DNA from: CAYRGY01 sp964424075
Lineage (GTDB): Bacteria; Patescibacteriota; Gracilibacteria; UBA1369
Direction of reading: 5' to 3'
NCBI GenBank assembly: GCA_964424075.1
Contig: CAYRGY010000001.1
Location: 124,001-188,000 of the forward strand
DNA: 64,000 bases
In this document: positions 49,654-58,438 of the stretch, one piece after another
How positions within the stretch are numbered: the first letter of the stretch is position 1
How the letters are laid out: every line of letters begins with the position of its first letter
Notes under the pieces: model-generated
Seen by the model: only the letters and a program-made list of their open reading frames with translations
The model's database searches: none
What the model was told of the DNA's origin: nothing
Translations under genes and position numbers: made by a program

Positions 49654-52643
49654 TCTTTACCTACCAAAAAATAGTAAGCGGCGCCTCCAATCAAAACTAT
49701 TATCACTCCAATCACAATCCAAAAACCTGCGCCCTGACCAGTAACTACATCAAAACGATCGGTGACTGCTCCGGTCAAGCCGGTCCCATCATCCAGGGCA
49801 GCTTGTTTTAGATTCAAATTAAAGCTGATTTTAAGCGTCCTACTCACAGCATTATCACTTTTACGTACAGTTTGCACAAAAACTTCATGACGACCTGTAC
49901 TAAGACGTGGAGCTTTGATTGCAAAAGAACCATCAGCCACATCGGAAATAAGAGCTGAAGAAAGCACAATTGAACGCCAAGTCACATTCACCCGACTACC
50001 AAATTCAGTTAATTTTCCATATAGGGTAGGCCTACCATCCTCAGAAGAAATATCCAAAACCAAATCTGTAATTAACGCTTCTTCCGGAATTTCCTCATCC
50101 TCCAATTTCTCTAAATCAGCAAGAGAAACAGCTAAACTCTTATCTATAGTAATCTTCAGCGGTTCTGATGATTTCACATTTCCATTTGGCGAAATAGATT
50201 TTGCTATCAAGAAATATGTTCCATTATTCAACTCAATTTCAGGAAAAAAGACAAAATTCCCCTTAGCGTCAGTCACGGTTTCTCCCAATAACAGCTCATG
50301 CCCAAATTCATTTCGAAGTAAAATTTGAATTGAAATAATTTCTTCAGCAATTGTTGCCGGACCAACACCCTTTATCATTGGCGAAGGATCAGAAATCAAC
50401 TGACCATATTGATAATTATTAATCACTACGGGCAAATCTCTTGGATCATCACTAGGTTCGTTAGGATTATTCGGATCAGTCATAAGCCCCAAAATCTCTT
50501 CTGCATCGCTAAATCCATCACCATCACTATCGATCACTAGCGGATTGGTTTTATATCTAAATTCTAAAACATCAGCCAATCCATCATTGTCACTATCTTG
50601 CGAGCCATCAATACGATCACCATCTTTCGGTACCAAATCATATTCTTGCTCCCAAACATCATCAATACCATTATTATTCAAATCAGCCGGAAAAGACTGT
50701 GGATCATTTGGATCAGTCCCCTGCTCTACCTCAATCAAATCTCCAAAATTATCATCGTCAGTATCCACTTTATTCGGATCGGTAAAGTGGAAAGTCAGCT
50801 CATCAAAATCCAGTAAGCCATCTTGATCAGAGTCAGGATTATTCGGATCAGTATTAATCCGCACATTTGGTTGCTCCGGATCTGCAACAAACCCATTAAT
50901 TTCTTCACCATCACTAAGTCCGTCATCATCCGAATCATTCTTGTTAGGATCAGTCAAATAAATCAACTTTTCATCAACATTAAGCAACAAATCATTATCA
51001 TCATCTGAAATAGCCTCACTAATTAAATCTCCTTTATTTACATAATTTATAAACTCATCAATCAATGCCTCAGCTTCTTCAACTTGTGGAGCTGAATCCG
51101 GGAATACCTCACTTCCTTGCTCACAATCAATCAACTCCTTTTCACATAACCGATTATATACAATCGGATAGTACCAATGAGAATCAAACTCATCCGGTTT
51201 AATATCAACAAACGGTGTTTCTACACTTCTAATTAATTCAATTGCTTCAGACGATAAAGCGGCATGAGCTGTCTTGATAAAAGCTTGATAAACAGGCAAT
51301 GAAGCCTGAGCCGCTTGATTAGCTTGTTTTAATAAATAGGCTGCATAAATATTCCTATAAAACAATGATGGATACTCCAAATCCCCTTCAATTACAGCAA
51401 GTGACGTAACTAAAATTTTATAAAATTCAGCGCGAATAGTTGTCTGGTCTGGCAAAAATGGACTAACTTGCCCATCTACTACAGATTTATAGTAACCATT
51501 TATCACACCCAACAAAGCCAAATCATTAATTTCTTGCTCATACTCATGTCCCGCTATATCAGGAAATAATACTAAATTATCCGGATCATCAATTTTAATT
51601 CCTTCAAATCGCGATTTCATTCTGAAAATACTAGTACAATTGGCTAAATCCTGATAGCACCTATCGAGAAGATCCTCTCTAACATCAAAAATTTTTAACT
51701 CATTGCCGATTTGAGCTGCAATTTCTCCACGCTTAATCCCCTCCAAGGGTTCCTCAGGCAAAACAATTTCCTCCAATTCACCCTCATTATTTTCCGGAAT
51801 CTCCGGTGTCGGCAAATAAAATTCTGTTGATGATTCAGGCAATGGTTCCGGCTCAGGCTCCGGGACAGTAGTCACCGGCGAAACAACAGGTTCCGGCTCA
51901 GGTTCGGTAGTTGACGGCGGTAACTGAGGCTCAGGTTCTGTCACCTCCGGTTCAGGCGCAGGTTTCGGCGATGTTTCCGGCTCAGTAGGCGCCGGTTCTT
52001 CCTCAATTGGTTCCGGCTCAGGCTCTTCCGGCTCAGGCTCTTCCGGCTCAGGCTCTTCCGGCTCAGGCTCTATGACCGGTTCCGGTTCCGGCTCAACTAT
52101 CGGTTCCGGAGTAGGCTCGGTTTCGACTGGCTCAGGCGTTGGTTCAGGTGGAGTTGGTGGTGTATAGCTACCTCCCCCAATTTTAGCCTCTGCTTCAACG
52201 ACAGAACTCATCATTACTATTGTTGTCTGATCATATACTCCACCATAAGTCGCTCTTATTACAGAACTAGACAAACCTCCTGGGCCAGCATATAACGGAG
52301 TCACAACACCAATAGTATTCACCATTGCATAGTCAGCTGGCAAAGACTCCCATACAGTTAAAGGATCATTAGTAACATCCTTAGGAGGGATAGGTGGATT
52401 TAAACCCGGATAATTATAATATGCAGTTGCTGTATATTGAATTGTAGAAACAGGCTCATCCATATTAACCGAAACATCATTCGGCGTAACCTCAATCGAC
52501 GTCGGCTTTACCTTCAGTGGTATGGAAATGCTGGTGCCTTGGCTTATCACCTGGGCGGAAACCAAAACGCCACCAAATAAACTGAAAACCAGAGTTCCCA
52601 GTACTAGTTTAATAAATAGACTTTTACTTTTTGTTTTAAACAT
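49650..52643 (-). CDS. Large surface protein with SLH-like domains, Pro-Glu stalk and thrombospondin type 3 repeats
   Basis: Protein of 997 residues from the ATG at 52643; a TTG at 52652 is an alternative. In order: signal peptide (about 1-31), Big2-like domain (about 45-160), Pro/Glu-rich stalk (about 165-300), two SLH-like repeats (LFPDIAGHEYEQEINDLAL, then FVDIKPDEFDSHWYYPIV), five or more Ca2+-binding thrombospondin-3 repeats (DPNKNDSDDDGLSDGEE, NPDSDQDGLLDFDE), an Ig-like domain (about 745-840) and a C-terminal membrane helix (GFWIVIGVIIVLIGGAAYYF). It is probably part of, or bound to, an S-layer. TATAAT at 52668-52663 on the minus strand is a likely -10. It is divergent from the WxL-like operon. 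Confidence 0.85.
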   Translation of the reverse strand: MFKTKSKSLFIKLVLGTLVFSLFGGVLVSAQVISQGTSISIPLKVKPTSIEVTPNDVSVNMDEPVSTIQYTATAYYNYPGLNPPIPPKDVTNDPLTVWESLPADYAMVNTIGVVTPLYAGPGGLSSSVIRATYGGVYDQTTIVMMSSVVEAEAKIGGGSYTPPTPPEPTPEPVETEPTPEPIVEPEPEPVIEPEPEEPEPEEPEPEEPEPEPIEEEPAPTEPETSPKPAPEPEVTEPEPQLPPSTTEPEPEPVVSPVTTVPEPEPEPLPESSTEFYLPTPEIPENNEGELEEIVLPEEPLEGIKRGEIAAQIGNELKIFDVREDLLDRCYQDLANCTSIFRMKSRFEGIKIDDPDNLVLFPDIAGHEYEQEINDLALLGVINGYYKSVVDGQVSPFLPDQTTIRAEFYKILVTSLAVIEGDLEYPSLFYRNIYAAYLLKQANQAAQASLPVYQAFIKTAHAALSSEAIELIRSVETPFVDIKPDEFDSHWYYPIVYNRLCEKELIDCEQGSEVFPDSAPQVEEAEALIDEFINYVNKGDLISEAISDDDNDLLLNVDEKLIYLTDPNKNDSDDDGLSDGEEINGFVADPEQPNVRINTDPNNPDSDQDGLLDFDELTFHFTDPNKVDTDDDNFGDLIEVEQGTDPNDPQSFPADLNNNGIDDVWEQEYDLVPKDGDRIDGSQDSDNDGLADVLEFRYKTNPLVIDSDGDGFSDAEEILGLMTDPNNPNEPSDDPRDLPVVINNYQYGQLISDPSPMIKGVGPATIAEEIISIQILLRNEFGHELLLGETVTDAKGNFVFFPEIELNNGTYFLIAKSISPNGNVKSSEPLKITIDKSLAVSLADLEKLEDEEIPEEALITDLVLDISSEDGRPTLYGKLTEFGSRVNVTWRSIVLSSALISDVADGSFAIKAPRLSTGRHEVFVQTVRKSDNAVSRTLKISFNLNLKQAALDDGTGLTGAVTDRFDVVTGQGAGFWIVIGVIIVLIGGAAYYFLVGKD
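52011..52070 (-). repeat. Four 15-bp tandem repeats coding for a Pro-Glu stalk
   Basis: The unit ttccggctcaggctc is repeated four times without change (plus-strand reading) inside the Pro/Glu-rich region of the large surface protein. In-frame units of 15 bp can vary in number without breaking the gene, so stalk length may differ between strains. Confidence 0.85.
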
Positions 52644-52708
52644 AATTAGCAAATTTTTTTCTATTATACACAGATTCGATTTTTTTTAACACCTTTTCCT
52701 ATTCCCTA

Positions 52709-52737
52709 TTTACCTAAAAGCTAAAATAAGGTAAAAT
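52709..52737 (+). promoter_or_regulatory. Promoter of the WxL-like surface operon
   Basis: TTTACC (52709-52714), 17 bases, TAAAAT (52732-52737). The block 52718-52738 is identical, over 21 bases, to 61324-61344 before the DUF2341 gene. The ATG follows at 52759. Confidence 0.65.
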
Positions 52738-52758
52738 AGATAGATAAATTTGTGTAAG

Positions 52759-53871
52759 ATGAAAATAAAAATAAATCTCAAAACTTTAATTATTAGCAGC
52801 ATCATGCTGCTTCTTCCCACAATTACTCTGGCTTCGAATCAAGTGGTGATGACTATCAAAAATCCCGACCCATATACGGGCAATCAAAGCTGGTTTAATT
52901 TTGAAGAACCGGCCGGCGGACTGGTCTCTGACACAATAATTCTAAGAAATAACAGCAATCAGGTAGAACACATCAAATTATATGGGACAGACGCTTATAA
53001 TAATGACGCAGGCAGCTTTGTACTAAAAGATTTTGATGATCAACAAAACGGCATCGGCGCTTGGACAAAACTATCCCAAAATGAAGTTACCCTTCAGGCT
53101 GAAGAAGAAAAAGAAATAGATTTTCTGATTCGAATACCTGAAAATATTGCTCCCGGCCAATACTTTGGCGGCATTCTCAAAGAGGACAATCAATTGGAAG
53201 GAAATGGAAATATTAAAGTACGAACACGCACTGGAAATAGAATTTATTTAACCATTCCTGGTGAAACAAACGCCTCTATAAATTTACTCAGTGTAAACCA
53301 TCAATATCTCGCAAATAACAAATTAAATTTTCAGTTTAGAATTGAAAACAGCGGTAATGTAGCCTTTATTCCTCAGGCTAAAATCACAATCACTGACTAC
53401 TTCGGCAACGAAATTGAAACTATTGAAAAAGAGCTCGGCAAATCACTTCCAAAATCCTCAATTGCCCCAATTGTGAATTGGAATTATCAAAACCATCGAG
53501 GTAATTTTAAAGCAAAAATTAGAGTTACTTTTGAAGAAATTGACTACGGAAGCAATAATTCCAGACATGGATCAGCCCTATACAGTGACGCTGAAATAAC
53601 TTTCTTTATCTTTCCTTGGACCTGGATATATTTAATACTAACCTTAGTTATTGCCATTGGAAGTTATTATATTTATAGAACCCTAAGATTTAGAACATTC
53701 ACAAAAGATCTCAAATCATATAAAGTACAATCAAACGAAACTCTCGAAGAAATTGCTGAAAAACAAAAAGTGCCTTGGAAAATTCTTGCTCGGATCAACA
53801 AAATCAAACCACCATACTCAATCAGGGAAAATCAAACACTGAAAATTCCTAAAAATGAATCACAAAAATAA
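52759..53871 (+). CDS. DUF916-like (WxL-interacting type) membrane protein with C-terminal LysM domain
   Basis: Protein of 370 residues from the ATG at 52759; a TTG at 52750 is unlikely. It has a signal peptide (about 1-26). The first domain (about 30-170) follows the DUF916/WxLIP pattern: strands, then DTIILRNNSNQVEHIKLYG, TLQAEEEKEIDFLIRIPENI, APGQYFGGILKE and GNRIYLTIPGE. A second Ig-like domain (about 175-275) recalls DUF3324 (FRIENSGNVAFIPQAKITIT, DYFGNEI). A membrane helix (about 280-302) is followed by Arg/Lys and a LysM-like motif (KVQSNETLEEIAEKQKVPWK, then LARINKI). By topology the LysM part would be cytoplasmic, which is odd. It is the first gene of a five-gene operon and overlaps the next by 17 bases. 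Confidence 0.75.
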   Translation: MKIKINLKTLIISSIMLLLPTITLASNQVVMTIKNPDPYTGNQSWFNFEEPAGGLVSDTIILRNNSNQVEHIKLYGTDAYNNDAGSFVLKDFDDQQNGIGAWTKLSQNEVTLQAEEEKEIDFLIRIPENIAPGQYFGGILKEDNQLEGNGNIKVRTRTGNRIYLTIPGETNASINLLSVNHQYLANNKLNFQFRIENSGNVAFIPQAKITITDYFGNEIETIEKELGKSLPKSSIAPIVNWNYQNHRGNFKAKIRVTFEEIDYGSNNSRHGSALYSDAEITFFIFPWTWIYLILTLVIAIGSYYIYRTLRFRTFTKDLKSYKVQSNETLEEIAEKQKVPWKILARINKIKPPYSIRENQTLKIPKNESQK

Positions 53872-56800
53872 AAATAAAATCTTACTGATTTCCTTTAGCG
53901 TGCTGACAGCCACGTTGATTTCATTAATTGCGCCCTTTGCCCAAAACTCACAAATAACCCAAGCACAAAGCAATAGCGTCAGCTATCAACACTCTTCCAT
54001 ACCATCAATCACACCGGAAATAAATCGGGAAATCATTGGCTATGACATTGATAGTGATAGATATAGCAATGTTATCTATGCCTGGATGGAACTGGAAAAT
54101 TCAACAGTATACTACTATTATCAAAGATTTAGCGCTGACGGTGTTCCAATTGATGCAAATAAACAAAGCCTTTCCCAAACAGGAACTGGCTATACATCGA
54201 CTTCCACACCTCAAGTAAAAGTTGCTATGGGTAGTAACGGACAATATGTCATAATGGCAAAGGTCCCTCAGAGTTCTGTTTATCTTTACGGTTTCAATTA
54301 TGATGGGCAGCAAACCAGAACTTATACCGGACTGGGAAATCAACCTTCTTCCAACTGGGATTTGGAGATTAAAAAAAATGACCCCCTGACAGCTACAAGC
54401 TTCGTGGTAGTTTCAGAAAATGCCGACCAGCAACAAATTTCCGGATATACTTTTCAAGGCGACTTCACCACAAGTGGGACTTTCACAACAATAAGCCTTG
54501 CCTTTGACATTCAACCCTTAGATACAGGCACAACTCATACTAAACCAAAAGTTTCGATTAGCTCTGATTATGCAATTGCAACATGGAGCAGAGTTGCCGG
54601 CCCTTCTGACAAAACTATTTGGTATAGAGCCTTTGAATTGGACGCCACCCCAAATTCCAATAGTAATTTCACTCCTACACAATTAACACAGACCGACAAT
54701 ATAACTGATAACCCAGTAGTAAGCTCAATTTATCGCAACGACAATAGTACTAATAATTTCTTAATTGCTTGGGACGGAGAAGGAAATGGTGATGACCAAG
54801 GAATTTATTTGGCCAAGATAAACTGTGGCACGTCAGGTTGTATTAAAATTGGTGTTGATGCCCGAGCTAACACTGTTACAACCGGCAATCAAACATATCC
54901 CTCAATAGCCGCAGCCACACACCCAAACACCACCCTGCGTTTAAGTACGGATGAAAACAGTGCTAATGATTATTTTGTAATAAATTGGGTAGACGAAAGC
55001 ACATCATCCAAAGCTGTATATGCTCAAAACTTTCAAGGGAATCTTGGACGCAAAAACAATTATTATATTATCAGCGATGCGATTGACATAGATACCACCA
55101 AACATGAAAAGTTACCGATTGTTACCGCTAATCAGGATGGTGAAACCACCTTCGCCTTAATTGAAGAATTAGGCAGTAAAATTGAAGGCTACCAATATAA
55201 AGGCGAATACCTAAAGTCCGGTAATTACTTCCTCACCCATCAACCTGATACATTTTATGAATTTAATTCTCGAATTGATCGACATATCAACGGAAATTTT
55301 GTTGTTGTTTGGCAAGAAAACTCCGACAGCACCGTTGATGAAGATATCTTTTTCGGTCTTTACGATTCATACGGAAATCCTATCAAGGGTAAAACAAAAA
55401 TAGCTGGGACAGACCTGGGTAACCAAAACTATCCTGATGTGGCATTTTTTAAAGACGACCCTGCAAGATTTATCATTACCTATATCGATCAAAACAATTT
55501 AGCAAAATATGCGCTTTACGATGCTGATGGAACATCAATTGCTTCAGATCAACAATTTGCATCTGATCCTGTCCAGATACATGAATTAGTAGTTGATGCA
55601 GGACTATATCCAACAGCTGTCGCAGCTTGGCTTGAAGATGACTCTGGTCAAATTCATCCCAAGTATAATTTTATGAAAAATGCCATACCGGCCAATTATG
55701 ACAACTTCCTTGGCGATCTTTCCACATCTTTTACAAGAGACTTGGAATCATTAATACCCGACATCGCAGTAACCATTAATCCTAGCGCGACATCAACCGA
55801 TGATAACACATTACAATTTGTTGCCGCCTGGAGAACGGGCGCACAAATCTTGGATCCTGGAATTAACTTAATTGAGGGATATTGGCAATCGAATGCAATC
55901 ACTTTGCCTTGGTCAGTACAAACAATCAGTAATGCAGAATCTTTCGACCTTGACGGCACCCTTCCCGCTTCAACTTTTAACTTTCTGGCAGCTTTCCAAA
56001 CAGACAACGGAACTGACAATGGAGTTTCACTGAACACCTACGACTTTTCCAGCTCCACAACCCCTTCCGCCACAGCCAGTATCACCGATTTAATTACCAC
56101 TCAAAACAATTCTTTCGACAGCACAACTGAGGAATATGATGTCATAAAAGTTGCTGCTGATCACAATACGGCAGACATCCTCATCTCCTGGGCAAGAGTG
56201 ACATCAACTAGTCTCGCTTACACCGGTGGTAGCTCAACCGCCGCCGATCAACTTAGAACTGAAGGTCAATATTTCCAATTCGACGGTTCAGGATATTCCG
56301 CTTTCGGACCAATCTTTAACATAATTAACTTACCAATCAACAACACTTTTCAAAGCGATTTAGCTTATTTAACCAATCCTTCAAATCCTGAAACCAATTA
56401 TGCGATTAGTACAGCCACAACCTACGGAAATACTGAAGTAGAAGATAGCTTTGGCACATATCTCCAAACTCTTGAGGACCCGTTCACTTTAACTTCTGAA
56501 CCTGTACTTAATCCTCTGACTAAACAGACTATTACTGCGGGAGGAAAGGTTTTGATTGTACCAAGTGACATTGATTTTGGTAATTTGGCTGTCGGTTCAG
56601 AAGACAGTTTTCAAACAGTTACTGTTGAAATTATTGATAAAGATGGTTCACCTTTTGACTTAACCATTAGCAGTTCAACTATCGAAAACATCACAACACC
56701 TGCATCGCCTGACATCCCTCTTACTAACTTCTATGTCAGAAATCGACAATATCCTTCAGGAGATCCCCTAAATGTCCAAGCAGGAACCACTTTTGAATTT

Positions 56801-56995
56801 ACCGATTTAACCGATATTGATCTGCAAAGTGTCATATCTGACACTTTCATCAATTTAACATCCACTCGCACACTGGCTCAAAAAAACAGTTACAACACCG
56901 GCCACTGGATAATAACGCCAAGATTTTTGATCGACATACCTAACACTGTCGACAATGGAAACTACGCCGCAACCGTGACCTTTACGCTGATTTAA
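53855..56995 (+). CDS. Large secreted protein with C-terminal WxL-like domain
   Basis: Protein of 1046 residues. The signal peptide spans about 1-39. A long region (about 50-870) has repeated strand patterns with polar turns (VIYAWMELENS, IATWSRVAGPSD, NFLIAWDGEGNGDDQG, FVVVWQENSDSTVDEDIFFG, FVAAWRTGAQ), suggesting a beta-propeller-like array. The C-terminal 150 residues resemble a WxL domain: VPSDIDFGNLAVGSEDSF, FDLTISSS, then GHWIITPRFLIDIP and a terminal YAATVTFTLI, where true WxL proteins end with Y-x-[AT]-TL-TWTL. No membrane anchor is seen, so it would be held by WxL-type binding. The stop TAATG overlaps the next ATG. Confidence 0.7.
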   Translation: MNHKNKNKILLISFSVLTATLISLIAPFAQNSQITQAQSNSVSYQHSSIPSITPEINREIIGYDIDSDRYSNVIYAWMELENSTVYYYYQRFSADGVPIDANKQSLSQTGTGYTSTSTPQVKVAMGSNGQYVIMAKVPQSSVYLYGFNYDGQQTRTYTGLGNQPSSNWDLEIKKNDPLTATSFVVVSENADQQQISGYTFQGDFTTSGTFTTISLAFDIQPLDTGTTHTKPKVSISSDYAIATWSRVAGPSDKTIWYRAFELDATPNSNSNFTPTQLTQTDNITDNPVVSSIYRNDNSTNNFLIAWDGEGNGDDQGIYLAKINCGTSGCIKIGVDARANTVTTGNQTYPSIAAATHPNTTLRLSTDENSANDYFVINWVDESTSSKAVYAQNFQGNLGRKNNYYIISDAIDIDTTKHEKLPIVTANQDGETTFALIEELGSKIEGYQYKGEYLKSGNYFLTHQPDTFYEFNSRIDRHINGNFVVVWQENSDSTVDEDIFFGLYDSYGNPIKGKTKIAGTDLGNQNYPDVAFFKDDPARFIITYIDQNNLAKYALYDADGTSIASDQQFASDPVQIHELVVDAGLYPTAVAAWLEDDSGQIHPKYNFMKNAIPANYDNFLGDLSTSFTRDLESLIPDIAVTINPSATSTDDNTLQFVAAWRTGAQILDPGINLIEGYWQSNAITLPWSVQTISNAESFDLDGTLPASTFNFLAAFQTDNGTDNGVSLNTYDFSSSTTPSATASITDLITTQNNSFDSTTEEYDVIKVAADHNTADILISWARVTSTSLAYTGGSSTAADQLRTEGQYFQFDGSGYSAFGPIFNIINLPINNTFQSDLAYLTNPSNPETNYAISTATTYGNTEVEDSFGTYLQTLEDPFTLTSEPVLNPLTKQTITAGGKVLIVPSDIDFGNLAVGSEDSFQTVTVEIIDKDGSPFDLTISSSTIENITTPASPDIPLTNFYVRNRQYPSGDPLNVQAGTTFEFTDLTDIDLQSVISDTFINLTSTRTLAQKNSYNTGHWIITPRFLIDIPNTVDNGNYAATVTFTLI

Positions 56996-57603
56996 TGAAA
57001 AAACTACTGCTCTACATTTTGACTACATTGATAATCGGGACACCTCTCGCCTGGGCAGTTGAACCTGTTTTTACCACCTTCCCCTCTTATGAACATCAAG
57101 GCAACAAACAATGGCTCTTAATTGACACGGCGCCTGGACAAACAATCAACGATAGTTTCAAAATTCAAAACTTGTCTTCAGAACCAATTTCAGTAAATAT
57201 TGAGTTTTATGAAACAACAGGAAGCAAAGAAAAAATTACCATCCTGGAAAACCGGGAATTTAAAAACTTAGGTCAATGGACAACTTTACAGAATAAATCT
57301 TTGAGTCTTGACCCATTTCAGACTGCACAAATCGGCGTTCAATTTAAAATACCTCAGAACACGAAATCAGGTGAATATCAAGGCGTTATCTTGGTTTCTA
57401 ACCTACAACCCGATCATTCCGACCAACTTAATATAGAAACTCGCCTGGGAAATAGGGTATACTTAAATGTTAAACCTAATACTGAACTGCAAACCAATAG
57501 TTTAAACACAAATATTTCGCCAATACAAATTGGCCTAATCATCGCAGCAATCATTGGCATAGTCATAAGTCTATCGCTAAAGAAAAACACAAATGAAAAC
57601 TAA
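56995..57603 (+). CDS. DUF916-like (WxL-interacting type) membrane protein, short form
   Basis: Protein of 202 residues. It has a signal peptide (about 1-21) and one DUF916-like domain (about 25-165): LIDTAPGQTINDSFKIQNLS, SVNIEFYETTG, LSLDPFQTAQIGVQFKIPQN, GEYQGVILVSN and RLGNRVYLNVKP. These blocks match the first domain of the operon's first protein. A C-terminal helix (about 178-196) with KK after it anchors the protein. It lacks the second Ig-like and LysM domains. It overlaps the next gene by 11 bases. Confidence 0.72.
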   Translation: MKKLLLYILTTLIIGTPLAWAVEPVFTTFPSYEHQGNKQWLLIDTAPGQTINDSFKIQNLSSEPISVNIEFYETTGSKEKITILENREFKNLGQWTTLQNKSLSLDPFQTAQIGVQFKIPQNTKSGEYQGVILVSNLQPDHSDQLNIETRLGNRVYLNVKPNTELQTNSLNTNISPIQIGLIIAAIIGIVISLSLKKNTNEN

Positions 57604-58438
57604 ATCCCTAAAAATCGGAATTTTAATCATTAGTTTAGTGACTCTGATCCTAAACATTTCTCCCCTATTTGCACAAACTTTGGAAATCGAAGTAATGGGA
57701 GGAGGTTATAAATTGCAAGGACCCAATGAGATTAATTTTGAAAATGTTAGTATTGAAAACATTAAAACTACTTCCGATGCTGGCCGAACTAAAGAATTAA
57801 GCTTTAGAGACATTGAATTAGTCACTGTCGATGAGAGAACAATTGAAGGAGGATTAATGGTTATTGACGAAAACGGTGGAAACTCCTTCAACGTAACAGT
57901 AACAGTCAGCTCTCAACTTGCTCAATCAGTAGCCAATTGCGACACGGAACCATACAATTGTATTCCAATCTCCAGTCTTTCAATTAAAAACCAGGATAAT
58001 GACGGAGCGACTGAAGATGTCAATACTAGAAACGGAAGTCCAAGTGACTTTGCTTTGGATAGTTTTTCCGACAACTATGTTGAATTTACTCGTTTCACCA
58101 CTACCACTGCCGGAAGCACCGGTACAACATTAAATGTTGTCGACAGCTCGGTTTTCGGCATCGGAGATCAAATTAAAGTTTATGGTGCTGAACCTCACAC
58201 TTTTACAGTACAAGCTACACCTACTGGCACTACAATTACTCTAGACACCGCCCTTACTTCAGAACCAGAAGCAGGAAGAATTGTTGAAAGAGCGGGTACA
58301 CCCGACTCTATCACCATTGGTAACGGAAGCGGCTCAGCTCCGGGACGATGGAGAATTTACCCTAATATCAGAATTATCATTCCCGAAGGTCAAAGACCCG
58401 GAGAATACTTTACTACCTTAAGCTTTACCATAGCTTAA
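57593..58438 (+). CDS. Secreted WxL-like domain protein
   Basis: Protein of 281 residues with a signal peptide (about 1-28, ending PLFAQ). The mature protein resembles a WxL domain: INFENVSIENIKTTS, a strand-turn DERTIEGGLMVIDENGGN with FNVTVTVSSQL (compare D-x-RG-x-G-W-x-LTVS), and a C-terminal GRWRIYPNIRIIIP plus GEYFTTLSFTIA. About 55 residues (SVFGIGDQIKVYGAEPHTFT region, roughly 175-235) look like an inserted small beta domain. The N- and C-terminal parts together are the size of a WxL domain. It has no anchor. The next ATG follows the stop directly. Confidence 0.68.
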   Translation: MKTKSLKIGILIISLVTLILNISPLFAQTLEIEVMGGGYKLQGPNEINFENVSIENIKTTSDAGRTKELSFRDIELVTVDERTIEGGLMVIDENGGNSFNVTVTVSSQLAQSVANCDTEPYNCIPISSLSIKNQDNDGATEDVNTRNGSPSDFALDSFSDNYVEFTRFTTTTAGSTGTTLNVVDSSVFGIGDQIKVYGAEPHTFTVQATPTGTTITLDTALTSEPEAGRIVERAGTPDSITIGNGSGSAPGRWRIYPNIRIIIPEGQRPGEYFTTLSFTIA

